Both the position numbers and the translations under genes were made by a program. Below, one piece after another: positions 18,247 through 27,295 of a stretch of DNA of 64,000 nucleotides. The notes under the pieces are model-generated. The model did not search any database. It was not told the DNA's origin and saw nothing but the letters and a program-made list of their open reading frames with translations. Each line of letters begins with the position of its first letter. Position 1 is the stretch's first letter. Source of the stretch: Desulfoscipio gibsoniae DSM 7213 (GTDB lineage Bacteria; Bacillota; Desulfotomaculia; Desulfotomaculales; Desulfallaceae); contig NC_021184.1 of NCBI RefSeq assembly GCF_000233715.2, positions 3,806,001 to 3,870,000 of the forward strand, written 5' to 3'.

Positions 18247-19239
18247 ATGACAAAAGAAGAGGTTTTAGCCAAGCTAAAATTCGATGTAGAGCTTAGAGGG
18301 TTAAGCAAGCATACCCAGGCCGAATACTATACCAAAGTTAAACTTTTTCAGGACCACTTCGATAAACCTGCAACTGAGCTAGGTGTAGAGGATGTTAGGC
18401 AGTTCCTTCATTATCTCACTACAAAAAAGAAGCTTGCTCCCGAATCGGTAAACACCTACAATAGTGGCCTCCGCTTTTTGTATGGCGCAACTTTGAACGT
18501 TAATATTAACCCTAGGCAAATCCCTCGCCACCGTAAACCACGCAAACTCCCTGACATACTTACCCAAGAGGAAATCCAAGCCCTTTTTAACGTCTGTGAC
18601 AATTTGCGAGATAAATGCATTCTTATGACCCTCTATGGGACTGGACTTCGCCTAAGTGAAGTGGCCTCCCTTAAAGTTTCAGATATTCATAGCGATAAAA
18701 TGCAACTGTTCATTCGCAATGCCAAAGGCGGTAAAGATCGTTATGCCCTGCTTTCTGAAGCTAATCTTGAGATTCTTAGAGTCTACTGGAAAGCTTACCG
18801 CCCCAAAGAGTGGCTTTTTTACAGCCGAAATCATACCGGCACCCATATAACTCCCAGAGCTGTACAAAATATCTTCCATAAATATGTAAAGAAAGCTAAA
18901 ATCATTAAAAACGTGACAGTCCATACGATGAGACATAGTTTTGCAACTCATCTGTTTGAATCCGGCACAAGTATTTACCACATCAAGCAACTCATTCATA
19001 TCCTACCGAGTGGCTTTATGAAAATCAGACACTACGGTTTGCTAGGCAATCGTAACAAGACAGCCAAACTGAAAATTTGCAAACAGTTAACCCATACACC
19101 TCTTTTAACCAGAGAAAAATACTCTACGCTTCAACTCATCCTAAAACTAACTGGAATAGATTTATCTAAATGCCCTAACTGCGGATCGGAAAAACCCAGA
19201 CGGTATATGAGCTTGGGTAAATCCCCCCCCTATCAATAA
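18247..19239 (+). mobile_element. chimeric ORF: tyrosine integrase fused to IS91-type transposase tail
   Basis: 330-aa ORF with AAGGAG upstream of ATG 18247. Residues 1-250 are a XerC/D-type tyrosine recombinase: SAM-like N-domain (LRGLSKHTQAEYY), catalytic Arg in YGTGLRLSEVASL, Lys in AKGGKDRY, and His-x-x-Arg in VHTMRHSFATHLFESG. After about residue 253 it should continue with LGH..TT..YTH, but switches to HILPSGFMKIRHYGLLGNRN plus a late CPNCG. This is the C-terminus of an IS91/IS801-type Y2 transposase. The integrase therefore lacks its catalytic Tyr and the transposase lacks its HUH/Y2 core. An internal deletion of a two-gene IS91-like element explains this. The ORF is probably inactive. 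Confidence 0.8.
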
Positions 19240-19894
19240 CAAAACAGCATATGTTTAAAAAATTTGCCCTATCATGGGGAGGGGGAAGCTATGTCTATTT
19301 CAGCATGATTAACGCTGCTTTGATACATTTTGCTATCAAGTTTTCCTTAATGCCATCTAAAATTAGACGGGAAAATAGATATTTAATCCCCATAGCGAGT
19401 ACATCAATCAGCGCGGTTTCGTGCAATGTAATTATCCAAAGTTAGGGCTAGCAGCTTCTCCACCATAATCTGCCGCTAACTTTACTCAAACTCTGAAGTC
19501 GGGTTTGAGCTTTTTTACGCCTAACTTCGGATAATTTGCTAGACATTAGTTGCAATATAAAAAACCTGAACAAATTTGATCTTTTGTTGGATAAAAGACA
19601 AATAGCCAGCATTCACGAGGATGCTGGCTCTAGCTGCTAATGCATAATTCGCCAAATGGTCCTAATTTCCTTTAATAAAATAGAAAATACAGCTTTTGGA
19701 CAGGTTTTGAACAATCATACTGCCATTTGACGAGCAATATAAGGTTATTAAATAGATCTGGGGTTTGATCTTCTTTTAGTGACTTTCGCCCGGCAGGGCC
19801 GAGAGATAAGGATTTCTTTAGCTGAGTTAATAGGAGCTCTGCATTTGGTTTAAAACAATGTAAATCAGATTTTTAAACACTAAGGAGGGGTAGA
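19240..19894. other. IS91-like element end and leader region
   Basis: 655 bp without a convincing gene. It holds a near-perfect 17-bp inverted repeat (19430-19446 with 19520-19536, one mismatch) around a terminator at 19485-19516, and a second hairpin AGCCAGCAT/ATGCTGGCT at 19604-19629. The first repeat is likely the end of the IS91-like element. Confidence 0.5.
19485..19516 (+). terminator. rho-independent terminator inside the IS91-like end
   Basis: CTCAAAC ... GTTTGAG stem followed by C and six T residues. Confidence 0.6.
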
Positions 19895-20140
19895 ATGTCA
19901 ATTGCAGGAACTTTTGATATCACAGTAAAAACACCAGTAGGTGAACAACTTGGCGTTTTCGTATTTGTTGTTGAGGGAGAACTATTAACTGGTTCATTAA
20001 CTACGCCTAAAGGCACTGTTGATTTATCAGAGGGAAAAATTATTGGTAATAAGTTGGATTTTTTCACAAAAATCACTACTCCAATGGGTAAAATGAAAGC
20101 CCATATTAAGCTGAAGTATTTTCATCATTTGGTATGTTAG
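19895..20140 (+). pseudogene. truncated small beta-rich protein joined to foreign sequence
   Basis: 81 aa, AAGGAGGGG ribosome binding site 4 nt before ATG 19895. Residues 1-72 form repeated beta strands with recurring T-P-x-G motifs (KTPVGEQLG, TTPKGTV, TTPMGK). The last nine residues (LKYFHHLVC) are out-of-frame reading of the following peptidase fragment. The natural C-terminus has therefore been lost at a junction near 20111. The family is not firmly recognised. Confidence 0.5.
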
Positions 20141-20598
20141 AAACGCAAAACCAGCTAGCCATCGCAGTTGGTGCAGTTCATCCGGATTTTGAAAGAGCTG
20201 CTGATGTAGCACGAAAATCATATGAAGCGGGCGTAAAAGTTCTTAAGGCGGGTACGACTTTTGGGGATGTAGTTGAAGCCATGAAGGCTCCGATGCGTGA
20301 GGTTAAGAATTGTTGGCATGTTCATCCACTAATACATTCGATTAGCCCGTTTGGTTTAATAGGTGTAGGCGACAAGATGCTTGATTTGCCTGAAGCTAAA
20401 AACTATGGTAGCAAAATATTGATGATCCCATCAATGGGGTTAGAAACAGTTCTAAAAGCCGGTATGGTATTTGCTTTTGAACCTAACTGTGCCATTGGTA
20501 AAAAAGTAGTTAACTTAGGCGGTACGGTAATTGTGGGTGAAGATGGTGGTATTGAGTTAAATAGTCTCTCGACTCGTTTAACGCGCGCTAAATGGTAA
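20111..20598 (+). pseudogene. M24-family (Xaa-Pro aminopeptidase-like) metallopeptidase fragment
   Basis: The coherent frame begins near 20111 (AEVFSSFG, then MLETQNQLAIAVG at 20134) and ends at TAA 20596-20598. It shows creatinase-fold pitta-bread features: the ARKSYEAGVKVLKAGTTFGDV helix, the HVHPLIHSISPFG metal-His region, and the metal-ligand Glu in KAGMVFAFEPNCAIG. About 160 residues remain of a usual 360-400; the N-terminal half is gone and the remainder is fused behind the beta-rich gene. It is unlikely to be functional. Confidence 0.65.
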
Positions 20599-20609
20599 AA
20601 CCTACACAA

Positions 20610-20960
20610 TTAATCGTAATCATTAGAATTGATTGACTTAAGATTTGTCTGGAGGTTGTGTGACTTGCACAGGGCATTATTAATTTTATCGGTTAAATTT
20701 TTATTAAAAGGAAGTGGGATGTTTTCAATAAAGTAAAGATACAGGCTGTCCAGCTCGAGCAGCCGCTCATGCAGTGCTGCCGTTTGCCCGATAAATTCCG
20801 CCTGGTTGTCAAAACCTATTATTCTGTAAAAGAAAACGAGGCTGCCGCTGTCCCGGGCGCGTTTATTTAAGGGTAACAAAATATCATTATATATATCAGA
20901 CGATTGCATTGGAGCCGATTGCACCGGCATAGTTTGCTTGTTTCTGCTAATCTTCATCAA
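20610..20960 (-). CDS. hypothetical protein, 116 aa
   Basis: A frame from ATG 20960 with a polar N-terminus (residues 1-25) and then helical segments (IYNDILLPLNKRARDSG, QTAALHERLLELDSLYLYF). There is no membrane helix and no recognised motif. It converges with the peptidase fragment. The ribosome binding site is weak (AGGGTAGTTTTTTG). Codon use is normal, so it is plausible but unassigned. Confidence 0.45.
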   Translation of the reverse strand: MMKISRNKQTMPVQSAPMQSSDIYNDILLPLNKRARDSGSLVFFYRIIGFDNQAEFIGQTAALHERLLELDSLYLYFIENIPLPFNKNLTDKINNALCKSHNLQTNLKSINSNDYD

Positions 20961-21150
20961 AAAACTACCCTTTCCTATAGAAAACTATCTGTTTTTAGTA
21001 TCTCATGGTCTGGCTAATCTACCAACACCCTTAATATTACTTTGCTTAGAAAAGCCTGCATAAAACTAAATTCGGTGAATATCGCTGCGGATTCTGCCTT
21101 TTTTTGATATATTAATGTAGGAGTTAATTGTAGGAGTCAGAATTCAGTAG

Positions 21151-21205
21151 TCAGGAGTCAGAATGAAAGAACAGTCTATTATTTCGAAAGTATTCTGACT
21201 CCTGA
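21151..21205. repeat. 14-bp perfect inverted repeat in front of the jet operon
   Basis: TCAGGAGTCAGAAT (21151-21164) and its exact complement (21192-21205) enclose 27 nt, and a partial third copy (GGAGTCAGAATTCAG) lies at 21133. It ends 20 bp before the jetA start, so it could be an operator, a transcript hairpin, or a miniature repeat. Confidence 0.7.
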
Positions 21206-21225
21206 ATTCTATTGAGGTAATAGTA

Positions 21226-22656
21226 ATGCAAATGTATGGTAAAGAATTTTTTACACAGGTTCCGGACAATTTTTTTTCAATATTTAGCCGTAACCTTAAA
21301 GAAATTTATGTGGATTTAATCTTTTTGATCTACCAGGAGTATAACAAAAGAATTTATACCCTGTCACGGGATCATGTCGTCGATTTGTTTTCTGAATATT
21401 TGGAGGGCCTGGGAGAACAGGCCTGGCAGGTTGAAGAAGGGGAAGCAGCGGGGGAAACGGCCAAAAGCGCCCGCGAGCAGGCCCTGCAATATTTGCGCAG
21501 GCTGGTGGATACGGGCTGGCTGAACCTGGAGCCCGAGCCCGATTATACTTTCAGAATATCCATTCCTGATTACACCATTGTGATGCTGGAGGCGATGAAT
21601 AAAATCCGTACGGGTTACCGGGTGGAGTTTAAGGGCAGGATACTCAGCATCTACCAGAACCTCAGCGGCAGTGAAGGATTTTCTTATGTGGCCCTGCAGC
21701 AGGCCTACGAATCCACGCAGGAACTGATTGACGGCCTTAAAAGTTTAAACCACAGCATTAAAAACTATACCGAGAAGCTGCTGGAAGCGAAGGACGTGCG
21801 GGCTATCCTGAGCCAAATTTTTGATGTGTACCAAACCAAGATCCTTGGCGAGCAGTACTACAGGCTTAAAACTTCGGAACATATTTCCAAATACCGCGTC
21901 GGTATTTTAAAGCGTACCAGGGAATGGCGGTCCAACCGGAACGAGCTGGTCAGGCAGGCCGGTATTATGGTGCGGGAAAAACGGGTGCCGGATGCGGCAA
22001 CTGCCGAAAACCTGATATATGAATGGATTGAATACATAGATGCTTCTTTGGGCCAGGAAATGGACAGGCTGTTAAGTGAAATTGACCGGCGCAATGCCAG
22101 GTATGCCAGGTCGGCGGCCGACCGGCTGAGGTTTAAGCTGCACCAGGGGCGCGGAGCCGGCCGGCATATTTACACGGTGCTGGCTTACCTGGGACAGTTG
22201 GCCAAAGAATCGGGTGAAAAAACACTGGCTCCCGGGGAAATAACCCGTTCCATTGCTCTTTTTCCCCAGGTGGCGGTGGACAACCAGAGCTTGCGCAAGC
22301 CCCCCGTGGCGCGGCAGACCCATAAACCCCAGCCGCTCCAGGCTGCCTCCGTATCCGATGAGGTGCGCCAAAAGCAGCTGCTGCAATTTGGTTCAAGGGT
22401 GGCGGAGGAGATCACGGTGGGACAGTTAAATAATTACGTGGATAGTATTCTGGGCGAAAGAGATATCTGCCCCATTGAGCAGGTACCTCTCAACAGCCGC
22501 AGCCAGTGGGTGAAGCTAATCTATATTATTCTGTTCAGCCAGTCACCCGTGGCAAGCTACCGCCTGGAAGGGGAAAGGAGCGAAACCATCGCCATCAGGG
22601 ATGGGGCAATTGAGGTGCCCAACCTGGTGATAAAAAGGAAGGGGAGCAAACGTTGA
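21226..22656 (+). CDS. jetA: Wadjet-type JetA (DUF5716, kleisin-like) protein
   Basis: 476 aa, ATG 21226 with GAGGT 7 nt upstream. JetA/MksF is the kleisin-type subunit that bridges the SMC dimer in plasmid-restricting condensin complexes. The N-terminus FFTQVPDNFFSIFSRNLKEI is typical of the family. A winged-helix region (about 35-130), a long helical middle (about 150-320, ending in DRLRFKLHQGRG) and a C-terminal winged-helix-like part (VAEEITVGQLNNYVDSIL) follow. The stop TGA overlaps the TTG start of jetB (TTGA). The three genes form one tightly packed operon. Confidence 0.85.
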   Translation: MQMYGKEFFTQVPDNFFSIFSRNLKEIYVDLIFLIYQEYNKRIYTLSRDHVVDLFSEYLEGLGEQAWQVEEGEAAGETAKSAREQALQYLRRLVDTGWLNLEPEPDYTFRISIPDYTIVMLEAMNKIRTGYRVEFKGRILSIYQNLSGSEGFSYVALQQAYESTQELIDGLKSLNHSIKNYTEKLLEAKDVRAILSQIFDVYQTKILGEQYYRLKTSEHISKYRVGILKRTREWRSNRNELVRQAGIMVREKRVPDAATAENLIYEWIEYIDASLGQEMDRLLSEIDRRNARYARSAADRLRFKLHQGRGAGRHIYTVLAYLGQLAKESGEKTLAPGEITRSIALFPQVAVDNQSLRKPPVARQTHKPQPLQAASVSDEVRQKQLLQFGSRVAEEITVGQLNNYVDSILGERDICPIEQVPLNSRSQWVKLIYIILFSQSPVASYRLEGERSETIAIRDGAIEVPNLVIKRKGSKR

Positions 22657-23276
22657 GCTGGTACCAGGAGTTCGAGGATTTTTCCAATAAGGATAAAGAG
22701 ACTTTCAGTAAAGCAGCTAATTTGCTGCTCAGCCAGAACTTTCTGGTATATGACCGGGAAGAGGACAGGCTTTGTTACCGGTTTGTAGAGCGTTATCTGG
22801 ATATCTTCAGCGAATATTTTGCTTACTCCGGCTGGGACCTGCATCATAGCAAACGGTTCTCCGTACTGCAGCTGCACAATCGCTATGGCAGGAACAGGTA
22901 CCGTTTTACCCTGCAGGAAACAATAGTTTTATTTATACTCAGGCTGCTTTATGATGAAAAGCAGCAAGCTTTGCGGCTGACCCAGGAGATATTGATATCG
23001 GGTGAAGATATCCAGGGTAAATACATGGCTCTGGAGATCAAAAACCGTTTGCCGTCCAGGGACGACCTGGAAAAGGCCTTGAGGCTTTTCAGCAGTTTTT
23101 CCATTTTGGACTTAAAGCGCGGGCAGTGGAAGGACCCTGACGCTGTCTATTTATTATATCCGACCATTCTATTAGTTGTTGACGTGCCCAGCCTGGAAAG
23201 GCTGGCGGACTGGATAAATGCAGGCGAAGCAAAGGGGGACAAAGAGGATGCTACTGACCGGGATCAAGCTGATTAA
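22653..23276 (+). CDS. jetB: Wadjet-type JetB (DUF4194, KITE-like) protein
   Basis: 207 aa starting at TTG 22653, overlapping the jetA stop by 4 nt, with GGGGAG 6 nt upstream. The protein consists of winged-helix segments (FSKAANLLLSQNFLVYDRE, LQETIVLFILRLLYDEK, LEKALRLFSSFSILDL), as expected of the MksE/JetB KITE subunit that binds the kleisin. Its end overlaps jetC by 29 nt, which implies translational coupling and fixed stoichiometry. Confidence 0.83.
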   Translation: MSWYQEFEDFSNKDKETFSKAANLLLSQNFLVYDREEDRLCYRFVERYLDIFSEYFAYSGWDLHHSKRFSVLQLHNRYGRNRYRFTLQETIVLFILRLLYDEKQQALRLTQEILISGEDIQGKYMALEIKNRLPSRDDLEKALRLFSSFSILDLKRGQWKDPDAVYLLYPTILLVVDVPSLERLADWINAGEAKGDKEDATDRDQAD

Positions 23277-26200
23277 CTGGCATTACTTTACTAACGAACA
23301 CATTCCAATTGCGGGCAGCGCCTTGATCACCGGCAACAACAAAGCGGGCAAGTCCACGCTGATTGACGCCCTGCAGGTTGTTCTTGTCTCCAATATGCGC
23401 AAGATTATGTTCAATGCCGCTGCCTTTGACGAAAAAACCGCCAGGGACCTGAAGGGTTATTTGCGTGGCAGGACCGGCACAGAAGGCAGGTACACCTACT
23501 TAAGAGGAAACGATGAGGATTTCTCCAGCTATATAGTGCTTGAATTTACCCGTTCTTCCAGCAATGAAGCTTGCTTAATCGGCGCGGTGTTTGACTACTA
23601 CTGCGACACCGGAGAAGAAGATCACGTATTTTTCAAAATTGAAAATTGCAGGCTGCGGGAGCATCTGTTTTTACAGGACGGTTACCCCCGGAACCGGGAG
23701 CAGTTTGTCCGCTACATGAAGTCCAGGGGGCTTAATTTTCGCCAGTACCGCAATGACCTGGAAGGCTACAGAAACGATTTGCGCCAGCTGTTTGGCGGGA
23801 TCAAGGAGTCTTTTTTTTCGCTTTTTGTTAAAGGTATTTCCTTTAAACCCATTACTAACCTGAGGACGTTTATTTACAGCTACATTTTGGATGAGCGGCC
23901 CGTGGATGTGGATACCATGCGGGATTACGCCGAAAGATACCGCCAGATGGAAACCCAGCTGTTAAACACCGGCGCTGAAATTATGGCTCTGGAGGAAGAA
24001 TGCCAGGCGTATGAGAAAGCTGAGCATTTGAGGCGGCGGGAAGCAGCGGGCCGCTATATGCTGCACAGGGGAGACTATGAGCAAAAAGTGCAGGAGCTGG
24101 ACGAGGCACAGCAGCAGTGCCAAAAATCGGAGGAACGGCTGCAATGGCTGCTGACTGAACTAGGCACACTGGAGGCCGGTTATAAAAAGTTAACCGCTGA
24201 AAAAGAACAGTTAATCGAAAAAATAAACGGCATAGCGATTGTGCGGCAGGAAAACAAATTAAAGCAGCAAATCGCGGCTTTAATGGAACAAATCGCCAGG
24301 TTGGAACAAAAACAGCTCAACCTGCTGCAGCAGGTCAAGGCAGACCTGCGGGACAGGGAAAAGCTGGTTGATATTTTAAGCCTGCTGCAGGCCCCCGGCC
24401 AATTAACGGAAGCGCTTAAAGAAGACGAACGTGCCTGGAAGATGTTCCTGGAGGCGGGGTTCTTCCCGTCCGACCCGGATAAACATACCCGTTCCTGGAA
24501 TGAAAGCATGAAATGGCTGATCGTACAGGCAGCGGAACTCAAAAAACAGTGGGAAACCGTGCAAAAGCAGGCTCAGGAACTGGCTGAGGTTATTAGAAAC
24601 CTGGGAAAAAACCGGGTACTAAACAATGCTTCGGCCACCATGAAATTAAAAAAAATGCTGGAGGAACAGCTTACCCCCCGGGAAGGCCAGAGCCGGGTGC
24701 CGGTGGATATTCTTTGTGAAGCCATCGACATACGTGACCGCCGCTGGCATAATGCCATCGAGGGCTATCTTTCCACCCAGAAATTTGATCTTTTGGTGCC
24801 GCCCGGCTATTTTGACCGGGCACTGAGCATTTACGAACGCTATAAATTTACCCACGGCATGGAAAACGTGGGTTTGGTCAATACCGACAAGCTGGTCAAG
24901 GAGGTTAAACCACCGCTCGCGGGAAGCCTGGCCGAGGAAATATCAGCCGATAAAGAGCACATCCGCGCTTACGCCAACTGGCTTTTAGGCGGTTTGATAA
25001 AATGTTCGTCAGAGACGGAGTTAAAACGACACAAGCGGGCTATTACCGCTACCTGCATGGTGTATCAGAATTACACCGCCCGCCAAATTCCCCGCAAACG
25101 GTATGAGGTGCCCTATATAGGAGCGCAGGCGGTAAAACTGCAGCTGGCCGTAAAACAGGAGGAATTAAGGAAATGCCGGCAAGAGTTAACCCTGCTGAAC
25201 GAAAAAATCAAAAAAAGTGACAGCGTTTTAAGCTTGAACAGCGATAAGCATTATCTTTACCAGCAGTGGTTAACGAATTTCGAGCAGTGCAAAAATTTAG
25301 ACCAGCTGGAATGGGAACTGGTACAAACAAAACAAGAATTGCTGCACCTGGACCGTTCGGAACTGGAACTACTGGAAAAGGCCAAAGAAGGTAAAGAGCT
25401 GGAATTACAGCAGTGTGAAAAAGAAATAGCCGGTTTAAACACAGAAAAAGGCCAGGTACAGGCCAAACTGGAATTGCTTGAACAGCAGCTGCGGCAGCTT
25501 GCCGGTGAAAAAGATGCCGCCTACCGAAAATATCTTGCTTACCTGGATACACTTGCAGATGAATTAAAGGAAACCTGCGAGGCCAAATGGGAGCGGGAAA
25601 GCCAGCAGCGCTCGCCTGCGGAACTGGCGCACAATTATTATATCAGTATTCAGGGGCTGGAAACCAAAATTAAAAATAATATGGACCAGGTAGTCAACAC
25701 CAGGCATGATTTTAATAAGAGATTTGATTTTTTAGCTGATGTTACCGCCGCCGATAACGAAAAATATGCCGAAAGGCTGCATTTTTTAAAGGATATTCAC
25801 CTGCCTGAATACAGCAAAAAAGCCGGTGAGGCCCGGCAAAAGGCGGAGCAGGCTTTAAAAGAGCACTTCCTGTCCCGCTTGCATGAGGCCATCAAGCTGG
25901 CCTATGAAGAAATAGACGAACTGAATTTTGCGCTGCAGGATTTAAAATTCGGCAGTTATTCCTACCGGTTCAGCCTGTCCCCCAAGCCCGAACTGCGGGA
26001 GTTTTACGAAATGATCGAGGGATACCAGCTGAGCTCAACCGAGCTACTTTTTAGCACGGTGTTCCAGGAGCTGTATGGTGATAGTTTTAACCGGCTGTTT
26101 GAAGAGATCACCTCCGACAGCCGGCAGGATAAATTGCAGGAGCTTACCGATTACCGTTCTTATCTTGATTTTGACATCATCATTACCGATGACCGGGGCA

Positions 26201-26589
26201 ACAAAACCTATTTCTCCAAGGTGTCCCGGACCGAATCGGGAGGCGGGGCCCAGATTCCCTTTTATGTGGCCATTTTGGCTTCCTTCTACCAGGTTTACCA
26301 CCTTTACCGCAATAAAGAAGATACCCTGCGCCTGGTGGTTTTTGACGAAGCCTTCAACCGGATGGATGCCGACAATGTTGAGGAATGCATGCGCTTTATC
26401 CGTAAATTGGGTTTTCAAGTCCTTATCGTCGAGCCAACCGGTAAAATCCAGCTGGTGGTGCCCTTTGTCAATACCAATATAATTGTGATGCGGGAAGGCT
26501 TCAACAGTTTCGTGGAGTGCGTAACCTGCAGGGAGATCGAGCAGTGGGTTGAACATGAACAGCAGCAGTCAATGGCAGCCAGCAGCTAG
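23248..26589 (+). CDS. jetC: Wadjet-type JetC (SMC/MukB-like ATPase)
   Basis: 1113-aa SMC-family ATPase, the motor of the complex. Walker A ITGNNKAGKSTLID lies at about residues 27-40. Two long coiled-coil stretches (about 230-440 and 640-790) flank a hinge (about 450-620, VPVDILCEAIDIRDRRW ... YERYKFTHG). The ABC signature SRTESGGGAQIPF is at about 990-1003 and Walker B LRLVVFDEAFNRMD at about 1026-1039. ATG 23248 is preferred over the upstream 23218 because GGGGGA lies 8 nt before it and homologous proteins begin at the LTGIKLINWHYF strand. It ends in a Gln/Ser tail. No jetD nuclease gene follows. Confidence 0.88.
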   Translation: MLLTGIKLINWHYFTNEHIPIAGSALITGNNKAGKSTLIDALQVVLVSNMRKIMFNAAAFDEKTARDLKGYLRGRTGTEGRYTYLRGNDEDFSSYIVLEFTRSSSNEACLIGAVFDYYCDTGEEDHVFFKIENCRLREHLFLQDGYPRNREQFVRYMKSRGLNFRQYRNDLEGYRNDLRQLFGGIKESFFSLFVKGISFKPITNLRTFIYSYILDERPVDVDTMRDYAERYRQMETQLLNTGAEIMALEEECQAYEKAEHLRRREAAGRYMLHRGDYEQKVQELDEAQQQCQKSEERLQWLLTELGTLEAGYKKLTAEKEQLIEKINGIAIVRQENKLKQQIAALMEQIARLEQKQLNLLQQVKADLRDREKLVDILSLLQAPGQLTEALKEDERAWKMFLEAGFFPSDPDKHTRSWNESMKWLIVQAAELKKQWETVQKQAQELAEVIRNLGKNRVLNNASATMKLKKMLEEQLTPREGQSRVPVDILCEAIDIRDRRWHNAIEGYLSTQKFDLLVPPGYFDRALSIYERYKFTHGMENVGLVNTDKLVKEVKPPLAGSLAEEISADKEHIRAYANWLLGGLIKCSSETELKRHKRAITATCMVYQNYTARQIPRKRYEVPYIGAQAVKLQLAVKQEELRKCRQELTLLNEKIKKSDSVLSLNSDKHYLYQQWLTNFEQCKNLDQLEWELVQTKQELLHLDRSELELLEKAKEGKELELQQCEKEIAGLNTEKGQVQAKLELLEQQLRQLAGEKDAAYRKYLAYLDTLADELKETCEAKWERESQQRSPAELAHNYYISIQGLETKIKNNMDQVVNTRHDFNKRFDFLADVTAADNEKYAERLHFLKDIHLPEYSKKAGEARQKAEQALKEHFLSRLHEAIKLAYEEIDELNFALQDLKFGSYSYRFSLSPKPELREFYEMIEGYQLSSTELLFSTVFQELYGDSFNRLFEEITSDSRQDKLQELTDYRSYLDFDIIITDDRGNKTYFSKVSRTESGGGAQIPFYVAILASFYQVYHLYRNKEDTLRLVVFDEAFNRMDADNVEECMRFIRKLGFQVLIVEPTGKIQLVVPFVNTNIIVMREGFNSFVECVTCREIEQWVEHEQQQSMAASS

Positions 26590-27295
26590 TGTTTTACGCA
26601 GCGCCTTTACCATCTTGGTGCCATTTCATATTGTTTTTGCTTATGCTGTAAAACGAAGCATGGATTTCAAAATTAACCCCCCTGCCTCGTTTTGAGCAAC
26701 TCAAGGATATTAATGCATTATCCACAATCCATAAGGGAACCTCTGGCTATTTTAAAACCAATTTTAACTTAGAAGTTCTTTACTAAAATACACTGGAGAT
26801 TACTGTTGAACTTCATATAAACCCCAGATATCATTCAAGGCTTTTTCAAGTTTAATAGCTTTGTTTAATTGAAAATCTGAAATGCCACATAAAACAGCGT
26901 CATGATTCTCGGTCGTTAAAACCCGGTAAAAAACTTGTTGAGGCCCTATAAACTAACTGTTATAAAAAACTATTGAACGATAACCATAATCATTATTATA
27001 AAGAGGTGTTTTAGATAAATTATATTTGTTTTTAGGATTCTTTAATGAAATAATAGCAAGCGTGTTCTTAGATTCATTAGAACCTATGTATGAAAGTAAC
27101 GCAAAGTTATTCTTGATTTCGTGTATGGAGATAACTTGAAGACCTTATTTCTAAGAGGAAGCGCAGGAAGAAGCGGAAATAAACTTGTAATGCTTGGACT
27201 TATTTAGTCAAATGTATGGAAAATAAATACTTTGGTAACACATCACGCCAGTTAAAGTTCAATAATCATATCTATATTTGGGAGGTACCTGAAAT
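26590..27295. other. intergenic after jetC; position where jetD would be expected
   Basis: 706 bp. There is no sequence resembling the TOPRIM-type JetD subunit on either strand. A minus-strand pseudogene (26800-27148) occupies the middle. The rest is A+T-rich with no recognisable signal except a GGAGGT ribosome binding site at 27281-27286 for the next gene. Confidence 0.5.
26800..27148 (-). pseudogene. decayed gene with an in-frame TAG
   Basis: On the minus strand the frame reads VISIHEIKNNFALLSYIG, then ESKNTLAIISLKNPKNKYN and YGYRSIVFYNS, then TAG. It continues FIGPQQVFYRVLTTENHDAV and AIKLEKALNDIWGLYEVQQ to TAA 26800-26802. About 110 codons remain, with a TAA closing the upstream end and no start codon. 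The family is not recognised. Because the sequence stays protein-like on both sides of the TAG, it is a former gene rather than chance. Confidence 0.45.
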
